Of a stretch of 19,666 nucleotides of DNA, positions 6,886 through 13,887 are shown one piece after another. Location of the stretch: NCBI GenBank assembly GCA_030040825.1, contig JASHSY010000381.1:1-19666 (forward strand). The letters run 5' to 3'. The position numbers and the translations under genes were made by a program. This stretch comes from Xanthobacteraceae bacterium (GTDB taxonomy: Bacteria; Pseudomonadota; Alphaproteobacteria; Rhizobiales; Xanthobacteraceae). Numbering within the stretch: the first letter of the stretch is position 1; each line of letters starts with the position of its first letter. The notes beneath the pieces are model-generated. The model did no database searches. It had not been told where the DNA came from and was given only the letters and a program-made list of their open reading frames with translations.

Positions 6886-8658
6886 CTATCGCATCTCGTC
6901 CGGCGCCCCGACGCCAAGGATCGCGAGTCCCGCTGCAAGTACTGCGACCACACCTTGTACAAGCACAAGGCGGGCCAAGGTCAGTTCTCGATCATTCTGG
7001 ATAATGAAGCGTAAATGTGGCGATGCGGTTCCTTGCGTCCACAAAGCATGAAATTCGCTGGCTAAATCAAACAAATAAAACGCAATTCGGTGCGGTTCGT
7101 GGGCCACGGCCGCCCCTTCGATGACCCGCGGATAGAGCGCGATTTGCCGCATCAAAGCGAGTTCCGCGGGATCGGAAAGCAGTTCCGTATTCGCCGCTTC
7201 AAGCCACCCTTTAACGTCGGAAGGTAGATCGGAAAACGCCTCGCGGGCGTTGCGGAACACCGAGTGGCCGCGCGCGTGGGCGTACTGCACGTAGAAAACC
7301 GGGTTGTCGCGCGACTGTTCGATCACCTTGGCGAGGTCGAAATCGAGCGGCGCATCGTTCTTGCGAAACAGCATCATGAAGCGGACGGCGTCGCGGCCGA
7401 CCTCATCCACGACTTCGCGTAGCGTGACGAACTCCCCTGCCCGCTTCGACATTTTCACCGGTTCGCCGCCGCGCAAAAGCTTCACCAGTTGAACGAGCTT
7501 GACGTCTAGCTCGGCTTTGCCATCGCTGAGCGCGGCGACCGCCGCCTGCATGCGCTTGATGTAGCCGCCGTGGTCGGCGCCCCAAATATCGATCAACGTG
7601 TGAAAGCCATGCTCCAACTTGCTGCGATGATAAGCGATATCGGAGGCGAAATAGGTATAGGAACCGTCGGATTTCTTCAGCGGACGGTCGACGTCGTCGC
7701 CGAAGGCGGTCGAGCGGAACAGCGTCTGCTCGCGATCTTCCCAATCCTCCGGCAGTGCGCCTCTCGGCGGCGGCAACCGGCCCTCGTAAACATGACCGCG
7801 CATCCGCAGCCATTCGATCGTCGCGGCAACCTGATCGACGTTCCCGTAGATGAGCGATCGCTCGGAAAAGAAAACCTCGTGGGCGATATTGAGTGAGGCG
7901 AGATCGTCGCGGACCGTCGCCATCATTTGCTTGATCGCTTCATCCCGCACGATCGGCAGCCATTGATCCTCCCGCATTTTGGTCAGCGCGTCGCCGAATT
8001 CTGTAGCGAGTATGCTTCCAACCGGTCGAAGGTATTCACCGGGATAAAGACCTTCAGGGATGGCGCCGATGTCCTCGCCGAGCGCTTCACGATAACGCAG
8101 ATAAGCCGAACGCGCGAGCACGTCGACCTGCGCGCCGGCATCGTTGACGTAGTATTCGCGGGTGACTTTGAAACCCGCGAATTCGAGCAAATTCGCCAGT
8201 GCGTCGCCGAATACGGCGCCGCGGCCGTGGCCGACATGCATCGGGCCGGTAGGGTTCGCCGACACATATTCGACGTTGACCGTTGCGCTGCGCCCGAGAT
8301 CGTTCTTGCCGAAATCCGAGCCGTGTTGAACGGCGCTGCGGAGCGCGCCGAGCCAGGCCGAGGGTTTGAGCGTGAGATTGATGAAGCCGGGCCCCGCGAC
8401 ATCGACTTTGGCGATGAGCTCATCGGCACGTAGCCTCTCGGCATACGCTTCGGCCAACACGCGCGGTTTCTTGCCGGCTTCCTTGGCCAGCACCATTGCC
8501 ACGTTGGTTGCCATGTCGCCGTGGGTCGGATCGCGCGGCGGCTCGACCGTCACCCGCGACAGATCGATACCGGCCGGCAACACACCCGCCGCAACCAGTG
8601 CGTCGCTTGCGTTGCGCACGCGGTCGAGCATTACGGAGAAAACGTTGTGCGCAGCCAT
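6886..8658 (-). CDS. argS: Arginyl-tRNA synthetase
   Basis: Class I aminoacyl-tRNA synthetase that charges tRNA-Arg. The protein is 590 aa, full length for the family. It has the N-terminal additional domain (about 1-120, including PTHGDMATNVAMVLAKE), then EYVSANPTGPMHVGHGRGA with the HIGH-type motif HVGH at 141-144. YVNDAGAQ (170-177) and the WGADHGGYIKRM block follow, then the KMSKS-type loop KMSKRAGEFV from 403, and an anticodon-binding helical C-terminus ending PDEMR. The ATG at 8656-8658 fits the family start. The gene lies 40 nt downstream of dgt and 89 nt upstream of the SPOR gene in the same direction. Confidence 0.97.
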   Translation of the reverse strand: MAAHNVFSVMLDRVRNASDALVAAGVLPAGIDLSRVTVEPPRDPTHGDMATNVAMVLAKEAGKKPRVLAEAYAERLRADELIAKVDVAGPGFINLTLKPSAWLGALRSAVQHGSDFGKNDLGRSATVNVEYVSANPTGPMHVGHGRGAVFGDALANLLEFAGFKVTREYYVNDAGAQVDVLARSAYLRYREALGEDIGAIPEGLYPGEYLRPVGSILATEFGDALTKMREDQWLPIVRDEAIKQMMATVRDDLASLNIAHEVFFSERSLIYGNVDQVAATIEWLRMRGHVYEGRLPPPRGALPEDWEDREQTLFRSTAFGDDVDRPLKKSDGSYTYFASDIAYHRSKLEHGFHTLIDIWGADHGGYIKRMQAAVAALSDGKAELDVKLVQLVKLLRGGEPVKMSKRAGEFVTLREVVDEVGRDAVRFMMLFRKNDAPLDFDLAKVIEQSRDNPVFYVQYAHARGHSVFRNAREAFSDLPSDVKGWLEAANTELLSDPAELALMRQIALYPRVIEGAAVAHEPHRIAFYLFDLASEFHALWTQGTASPHLRFIIQNDRELTLARLVLVQGVVAVLAAGLAILGVGAPDEMR

Positions 8659-8698
8659 GAACGATCAAATCCGGTCACCAAGCCGGTGTGCCGCGCGC

Positions 8699-9901
8699 CT
8701 AACGCAATTCCGGGGTCGAGTCAAAAAGCCGCGCATGCTCGGCGAGCGCGAAACGGTCGGTCATCCCGGCGATGAAGTCGGCGGTGCGGCGCGCGCGCGC
8801 CGCACCGTCGGCACCGGCAAGGCGTTCCTGCCATTCCGCCGGGAGATCGCCCGGATGCGCGGTGTAGCGGCCGAAAAGATCGCGCACCACGCCGGCGGCT
8901 TCGTTCATGACGCGTTGGACGCGAGCGTGACGATACATCCGTGTTTCGAGAAAGCTTTTGATCGACCGTTCCGCCTCGGCGATCGCCGGCGAAAACCCGG
9001 CCACTCCCGAAGGTGCAGTGCGCACGTCGTCGGCCGAGGCGGGTGCCAAAGCAGCAAGCCGGCGCTTGGTCTCAACGACAAGATCTTCGATCAAAAGACC
9101 GATTAAGCGACGAATAAACTCGTGGACCGCGCGGCTTGGATCAAGCGTGGGAAACGCCGCGCGGATATCGGCGAGAATCCGGCCCGGCAAGGTGACGGTG
9201 GCAATATCGTCAAGCGCGAACAATTCGGCGCGTAGCCCGTCATCGATGTCGTGGGCATCGTAGGCGATATCGTCGGCAAACGCGGCCACCTGAGCCTCGA
9301 CGCTTGGAAAGCTCCACAATTGCAGGTCCTGCTGGCGGACATACTCCCGGATTGTCTCCGGAACGCCATACGCGCGATAGCGCTCGAGCGGATTTCCGGC
9401 GCGGTCCGTCAGCGGCCCGTTATGTTTGACCAGCCCTTCGAGCGTCTCCCAGGTGAGGTTGAGGCCGTCGAAAGTCGGATAGCGGCGTTCCAATGCCGTC
9501 ACCACGCGCAAGGTTTGAGCGTTATGATCGAAGCCGCCGAAACCGCGCAAGCACTCCTCCAGCGCCCGCTCGCCGGCATGCCCGAACGGCGGGTGGCCCA
9601 GATCGTGCGCGAGTGCCAGCGCCTCGGCCAAATCCTCATCCAGCGCCAGCGAGCGTGCGAGTGCGCGGGCGACTTGCGCGACCTCAAGCGTATGGGTGAG
9701 ACGCGTTCGATAATGATCGCCCTCGTCGAATACGAACACCTGTGTTTTGTGCTTGAGCCGGCGAAACGCCGTCGTATGGATGATGCGGTCGCAGTCCCGG
9801 CGAAACGGGCTACGGGCCCTGCTGGCGGGCTCCGGATGAAGCCGGCCGCGACTTTGCTCCGGGTCGCAGGCATAAGGCGCGCGCGCGTGAGGGACGATCA
9901 T
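8699..9901 (-). CDS. dgt: Deoxyguanosinetriphosphate triphosphohydrolase-like protein (HD domain)
   Basis: HD-superfamily dNTP triphosphohydrolase of the dgtP-like group; it hydrolyses dNTPs to nucleosides and triphosphate and helps control dNTP pools. The metal-binding motif is visible as RLTH (His70) and HDLGHPPFGHAGE (His99-Asp100). The N-terminal signature FRRDCDRIIHTTAFRRLKHK lies just before it. The distal part is helical, with HNGPLTDRAG and AFADDIAYDAHDIDDG, the second conserved aspartate region. The ATG at 9899-9901 gives 400 aa. An in-frame GTG at 9943 would add 14 residues (starting HKRLRSIVGR) but would run through the short divergent promoter region, so it is not used. The exact nucleotide preference cannot be read from sequence. 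Confidence 0.92.
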   Translation of the reverse strand: MIVPHARAPYACDPEQSRGRLHPEPASRARSPFRRDCDRIIHTTAFRRLKHKTQVFVFDEGDHYRTRLTHTLEVAQVARALARSLALDEDLAEALALAHDLGHPPFGHAGERALEECLRGFGGFDHNAQTLRVVTALERRYPTFDGLNLTWETLEGLVKHNGPLTDRAGNPLERYRAYGVPETIREYVRQQDLQLWSFPSVEAQVAAFADDIAYDAHDIDDGLRAELFALDDIATVTLPGRILADIRAAFPTLDPSRAVHEFIRRLIGLLIEDLVVETKRRLAALAPASADDVRTAPSGVAGFSPAIAEAERSIKSFLETRMYRHARVQRVMNEAAGVVRDLFGRYTAHPGDLPAEWQERLAGADGAARARRTADFIAGMTDRFALAEHARLFDSTPELR

Positions 9902-9921
9902 CGCCTGGGTCCTGCCCACAA

Positions 9922-9951
9922 TTGACCTTAGCCGTTTGTGCACTTACCTAT
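9922..9951 (+). promoter_or_regulatory. Candidate sigma-70 promoter for erpA-xthA
   Basis: TTGACC at 9922-9927 is a good -35 hexamer. A weak -10 (TACCTA at 9945-9950, or ACCTAT shifted by one) follows with 17-18 nt spacing. It lies in the 96-nt divergent gap between dgt and erpA and predicts a leader of about 40 nt before the erpA ATG. The -10 match is only partial. No obvious regulator palindrome was seen here. Confidence 0.4.
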
Positions 9952-9997
9952 CCGGTGTTGCCGTGGCAATGCGCGAATGGCCCGGCAGGAGACTATT

Positions 9998-10327
9998 ATG
10001 CCAATCAACGTCACCGTCACCGAGCGCGCCGCCCGCCAGATCGGCGAGATCCTCAGCAAAGAGCCGGCCGGCACCATGCTGCGCGTCAGCGTCGAGGGCG
10101 GCGGGTGTTCCGGCTTTCAGTACAAATTCGGCACGGAACGGGCCAAGGCGGATGACGACGTGGTGATTGAGCGGGCGGGCGCGACGGTGTTGATCGATCC
10201 AATCTCACTCGATTACATGGCCGGGTCTGAGATCGATTTCGTCGACGATTTGATCGGGTCTTCCTTCAAGGTGAACAATCCGAAAGCCACCGCGTCCTGC
10301 GGTTGCGGCACGAGCTTTGCGCTCTAG
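9998..10327 (+). CDS. erpA: Iron-sulfur cluster insertion protein (A-type carrier, ErpA-like)
   Basis: Carries Fe-S clusters from the assembly scaffold to apo-enzymes. The 109-aa protein has the three invariant cysteines of A-type carriers, Cys37 in EGGGCSGFQY and Cys101/Cys103 in SCGCGTSF. It also has the conserved GSEIDFVDDLIGSSFKVNNPKA block. The ATG at 9998 is chosen because AGGAG lies just upstream and the family starts here; the frame is open back to 9938, which only adds unrelated sequence. It is divergent from dgt and followed after 24 nt by xthA. ErpA, IscA and HesB types are hard to separate by sequence, so the symbol is the best fit rather than certain. Confidence 0.92.
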   Translation: MPINVTVTERAARQIGEILSKEPAGTMLRVSVEGGGCSGFQYKFGTERAKADDDVVIERAGATVLIDPISLDYMAGSEIDFVDDLIGSSFKVNNPKATASCGCGTSFAL

Positions 10328-10351
10328 CGATTCCGAGACAGGGCGCGGCCT

Positions 10352-11152
10352 GTGCGCATCGCCACCTGGAACGTCAACTCGATCAAGCAGCGGCTCGACT
10401 CGGCGCTGACCTGGCTCGCCGAGCGCAAGCCCGACATTGTCTGTTTGCAGGAAACGAAATGCGTCGACGATGCGTTTCCGCGCGAGGCGTTCGAGTCGCT
10501 CGGCTACAACCTCGCCGTCCATGGCCAGAAGACCTTCAACGGCGTGGCACTGCTCTCAAGATATCCATTTGACGAAGTGAGCAACGGACTGCCCGGCGAT
10601 CATACCGATGATCACGCGCGGTTCATCGAGGCGGTGATTTCGACGGCGAAAGGTGCATTGCGGGTCGCCAGCATCTACCTGCCCAACGGCAATCCGCCGG
10701 ACACCGAAAAATATTCGTACAAGATCGGCTGGATGAAGCGGCTCTTCGCTTACGCTCACGATCGGCTGTCGCTTGGAGAACCGCTCATCCTCGCCGGCGA
10801 TTTCAATGTCATTCCGGAGGCCGCTGACGCCCGCAATCCGCAAAGTTGGGTCGCAGACGCATTGTTCCTGCCGCAAACCCGCGCGGAATTTCGCACGCTG
10901 ATGAGTCTCGGACTGACCGACGCTGTCCGTGCCACCACCGACGATGGCGGCCTCTACACCTTCTGGGACTATCAGGCGGGTGCTTGGCAGAAGAACAACG
11001 GCATCCGCATCGATCACATGCTGCTCTCCCCCGAGGCCGCCGACCGATTGACCGAAGTCGGTATCGACCGTCACGTGCGGACGTGGGAAAAGCCGTCGGA
11101 TCACGTGCCGGTTTGGCTTGATCTTGCAATCGATGCGGCCGGTCGGAGCTGA
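10352..11152 (+). CDS. xthA: Exodeoxyribonuclease III / AP endonuclease
   Basis: DNA repair nuclease of the exonuclease III family that cuts at abasic sites and removes blocked 3' ends. The 266-aa protein starts MRIATWNVNSIKQRL. Catalytic positions are all present: Asn7 in TWNVNS, Glu34 in LQETK, Tyr109 in SIYLPNG, Asp150 and Asn152 in GDFNV, Asp221 in RIDHML, and His251 in PSDHVPVW. The start codon is GTG at 10352, 24 nt after erpA. The Shine-Dalgarno match is poor, so translation may be coupled to erpA. Co-orientation and close spacing suggest one transcript. The product call is firm. Confidence 0.96.
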   Translation: MRIATWNVNSIKQRLDSALTWLAERKPDIVCLQETKCVDDAFPREAFESLGYNLAVHGQKTFNGVALLSRYPFDEVSNGLPGDHTDDHARFIEAVISTAKGALRVASIYLPNGNPPDTEKYSYKIGWMKRLFAYAHDRLSLGEPLILAGDFNVIPEAADARNPQSWVADALFLPQTRAEFRTLMSLGLTDAVRATTDDGGLYTFWDYQAGAWQKNNGIRIDHMLLSPEAADRLTEVGIDRHVRTWEKPSDHVPVWLDLAIDAAGRS

Positions 11153-11259
11153 ATATCTCCGAGGGCGACGCTGGCATTCCTATGTCAATATCAAGGAGCT
11201 AGCCGGAAGAGCTAAGTCGGCCTTAACCGAATATTCACTGTACCGGACAAGACTGCGCG

Positions 11260-11289
11260 GGCTGCCCGAGCGATAGGCTACCCGAGCGA
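11260..11289 (+). repeat. Tandem 14-mer direct repeat before the chemoreceptor
   Basis: GGCTGCCCGAGCGA (11260-11273) is repeated as GGCTACCCGAGCGA (11276-11289), 13 of 14 identical at a 16-nt period. It ends 11 nt before the ATG of the chemoreceptor and covers the place where a ribosome-binding site would be expected; none is obvious. The rest of the 148-nt gap after xthA shows no clear promoter or terminator. The repeat could be a protein-binding site or chance in G+C-rich DNA. Confidence 0.5.
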
Positions 11290-11300
11290 CTGCCCCGCCG

Positions 11301-13061
11301 ATGCAATGGCTTTTCGCAAAGCGTACGGAACGCGCTGACGAAACTGCGCGCCAGACGGCGGCCCCCGCTCCGGTGACCGCAGCGCAAGAGCAACACATAC
11401 AGCTCGACAGCATCCGCGAGACTATCAATCTCTTGGAGGCCGATCTCGGCGGCATGATCCGCGCGGTTCACCAGGCCTGCGAGGTCGTTTGCCGCGAGGC
11501 CGAAGATTCGGCTTCCGCCACCGAAAGAATCACGCAAAAGACCGATGGCCTGGTGAAGCAGGCCGCCAGCGCCAGCCGTGACTTGACGCAGCTTGCCGCG
11601 GCAATTGAAGAGCTCGCGCGCTCCTCCGACGATATCGGCTTTCAGGTTCGCAAAGCCGACGATCTTACGATCCAAGCTAACGACTCGGCCACGCTCGCCG
11701 GGCGCGGCGTCGAAGGCTTGAAGCGGTCATCAACCGAGATTGGCAATGTTTTGAATTTGATTTCCACGGTTGCGCGACAGACCAATCTGCTCGCGCTTAA
11801 CGCCACTATCGAAGCAGCGCGCGCTGGCGAGGCCGGCCGTGGCTTCGCCGTGGTCGCATCCGAAGTAAAGAAACTGTCGCAGGAAACGCAAAAGGCTACC
11901 GAGGAGATTTCGCAGAAAATCGATGCGTTGCAGAGTGACGCGGCAGATTGCTTCGATGCTGTTCAGCAAATCACCGAGGTGATCAAGGTTCTTCAGCCGC
12001 TGTTCGCCAGCGTCGCTACTGCCGTGCAACAGCAGAACGGGGCGACGAGCGCCGTGGCGCGCAATGCCAATGAAAGTTTGCGCTTTACCGACGTCGTATC
12101 GGAAGGCGCTGCCGAAATCCGCGAAGCGGCCGCCAGCGCGAACGCGCGCGGCAAGTCCGTCGAACAACACGGGCAAGGAGTCATCACGCTGGCGGAAAAG
12201 CTCAAGATGCGGATGACGATCTTCCTGCGACAAACCGAGGCCGGCGACCGCCGGCGGCACGACCGCCTGCCCTGTGAAATCGCCGTTGAATTGCAGACGC
12301 CGAATGCACGGCTAGTCGGGCAAACGGCCGACCTCTCCGAAGGTGGCATGCTGGTCAGACTCGCAGAGGTCCCCGATATCGCTCTCCTGGCCATCGGCGC
12401 CATTCTCAACGCCGATGTTCACGGTATCGGTTCCGTACGCGTTCGGCTTGCCGGTCGTTCTCCGCTTGGTCTTCACTTTGAGTTTTCCGAAATGGGCTCG
12501 TCGGCGCGGGCGGCGCTTGAGCGAAAGCTTGGATCGATCCGCGAGGAAAACCGGGAAATCATATGGCGGGCCATCGACACGGCAAACCAGGTTTCGCGCG
12601 CGCTCGAGGAGCTTATCGAGAAAGGGAAACTGACGCAGGATGATTTGTTCGACAACGAGTACATTCCGATCGAAGGCACGGATCCGATGCAACATCGCAC
12701 CCGTTTTCTATCGGCGCTGGAAGAGGTTCTGCCGACCATTCAGGAAGCGTTGCTAGCCGATCCACGCATGATTTTCTGCGCCGCCGTCGATCGAAATGGC
12801 TATTTGCCGGTTCACAACCGCAAATATTCTCATGCGCAGCGTCCGGGCGAAAGGAATTGGAATACCGCCCATGCGCGGAATCGTAGGATTTTTGACGATC
12901 GCGCCGGATTAGCCGCCGGGCGCAACGTGCGCCCCTATGTCATCCAAGTCTATCCACGCGATATGGGCAACGGCGTTACCATCATCATGCGCGAGATCGA
13001 CGCGCCGATACGCGTCTTCGGCAAGCACTGGGGCGGCTTTCGCACCGCCTACCACATTTGA
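11301..13061 (+). CDS. Soluble methyl-accepting chemotaxis protein with PilZ and C-terminal sensor-like domain
   Basis: Cytoplasmic chemoreceptor of 586 aa with no membrane segment or HAMP domain. Residues about 32-305 form the MCP signalling coiled-coil hairpin. The tip QTNLLALNATIEAARAGE (160-177) then GRGFAVVASEVKKLS is what CheA/CheW bind. Residues about 311-405 are a PilZ domain with both c-di-GMP motifs intact: RRHDR (RxxxR, 318-322) and DLSEGG (DxSxxG, 344-349). The C-terminal 165 residues hold a putative sensory domain with DRNGYLPVHNRKYS (497-510), HARNRRIFDDRAGLAAGRN and GKHWGGFRTAYHI. I recall this tail from other alphaproteobacterial MCPs, but its ligand is unknown to me. There is no CheR-docking pentapeptide. 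The ATG has no clear Shine-Dalgarno sequence. The gene converges on exoR with 12-13 nt between them. An orphan receptor linking c-di-GMP to chemotaxis is inferred. Confidence 0.9.
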   Translation: MQWLFAKRTERADETARQTAAPAPVTAAQEQHIQLDSIRETINLLEADLGGMIRAVHQACEVVCREAEDSASATERITQKTDGLVKQAASASRDLTQLAAAIEELARSSDDIGFQVRKADDLTIQANDSATLAGRGVEGLKRSSTEIGNVLNLISTVARQTNLLALNATIEAARAGEAGRGFAVVASEVKKLSQETQKATEEISQKIDALQSDAADCFDAVQQITEVIKVLQPLFASVATAVQQQNGATSAVARNANESLRFTDVVSEGAAEIREAAASANARGKSVEQHGQGVITLAEKLKMRMTIFLRQTEAGDRRRHDRLPCEIAVELQTPNARLVGQTADLSEGGMLVRLAEVPDIALLAIGAILNADVHGIGSVRVRLAGRSPLGLHFEFSEMGSSARAALERKLGSIREENREIIWRAIDTANQVSRALEELIEKGKLTQDDLFDNEYIPIEGTDPMQHRTRFLSALEEVLPTIQEALLADPRMIFCAAVDRNGYLPVHNRKYSHAQRPGERNWNTAHARNRRIFDDRAGLAAGRNVRPYVIQVYPRDMGNGVTIIMREIDAPIRVFGKHWGGFRTAYHI

Positions 13062-13074
13062 GCAATCAGGCGAT

Positions 13075-13887
13075 CTATTCGCGCCGGCGCTTCAGCCAGT
13101 TTTCCAGATAGACCAACGCCATAGCCCGCTCATCGTCGTTCGCGCGATGAAACGCGTTGTCGTAGAGCGGCTTGACCCAGGTTTCTTCCGGTCCGGCGCA
13201 ATCCTTGCTGAGCGTGAGCCACATCAAGCCGCGCGCGGCCTGGCGCGGCACCCTTTGCCCCTGGAAAAGCAAATCGCCAAGCACTGCCTCGGCGCGGCAA
13301 TCGCCTTTGCTCGCCGAGAGCTGGAACCAGCGTGCCGCCTGGAGCGGATCGCTCGGTGTCCCATCGAGATAGAGCCGACCCAATTGATATTGCGCGTCAG
13401 CGTCACCGAAATATGACGCGGCATAGGCAAACATCTCGCGTGCGCGCGCCGGATCGGACACCACCGACGAATTCGGAATGCCTTTGAGATAGTAGTGGCC
13501 GAGCGCGACGAAAGCATTGGCCACCATGCGCGCCTGCGGCGTGCCCGGCGGCTCATCCGGATGCGCATTGGCGATCTGGCTGAAATAGTCGAAGGCGCGC
13601 TGGTCATCCTGCGGGACGCCGTCGCCGATCGCGTACATTCGACCGACCTTCCATTGCGCGACAAGGCGACCTTGGTCGGCTGCATATTGCAACGCCGTCA
13701 GCGTCTTGGCTTTATCGCTTGCATCCGGCGCGGTTGGTGGTGCTCCACGCATTCCGTCGCTGGGCGAAAGTAAAGCCGTGTTCGGAGTGGTCGTCCCGTC
13801 AAACGCGAACAGGGGTCCGCTCGCAAAACCGCAAAGCGCCGCTACCAAAATACCGGCAGCAGGAAGTATCCCTTTAAATGTCCGCAT
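13075..13887 (-). CDS. exoR: ExoR-like periplasmic Sel1-repeat protein
   Basis: Probable homologue of rhizobial ExoR, the periplasmic inhibitor of the ExoS sensor kinase that controls exopolysaccharide, motility and acid response. It is 270 aa, close to Sinorhizobium ExoR. A signal peptide is clear (residues 1-28, cleavage near GPLFA/FDG). Sel1-type helical repeats follow: ALQYAADQGRLVAQWKVGRMYAIGDGV begins the first at about 66, then ANAFVALGHYYLKGIPNS (123-140), DAQYQLGRLYLDG (164-176) with AARWFQLSASKGD, and EAVLGDLLFQGQRVPRQAARG. It ends in a basic KRRRE. The start ATG lies inside the ilvD 3' end (14-nt overlap) with GAAGG about seven nt upstream, so it is co-transcribed with ilvD. No exoS/chvI genes are in the window, so the regulatory role is inferred from homology recalled by eye. 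Confidence 0.72.
   Translation of the reverse strand: MRTFKGILPAAGILVAALCGFASGPLFAFDGTTTPNTALLSPSDGMRGAPPTAPDASDKAKTLTALQYAADQGRLVAQWKVGRMYAIGDGVPQDDQRAFDYFSQIANAHPDEPPGTPQARMVANAFVALGHYYLKGIPNSSVVSDPARAREMFAYAASYFGDADAQYQLGRLYLDGTPSDPLQAARWFQLSASKGDCRAEAVLGDLLFQGQRVPRQAARGLMWLTLSKDCAGPEETWVKPLYDNAFHRANDDERAMALVYLENWLKRRRE

Noticed and set aside
8659..8698. Possible terminator between dgt and argS
   Set aside because: Only short CCGG-type pairings and no T-tract; the genes are more likely co-transcribed.
9251..9925. 224-codon plus-strand frame opposite dgt
   Set aside because: Antisense shadow of dgt; high-G+C codon bias leaves such frames open.
11222..11240. Possible CtrA site (TTAACC) upstream of the chemoreceptor
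   Set aside because: Only the first half-site is present; the second TTAA at the required spacing reads TTCA, so the full motif is not supported.
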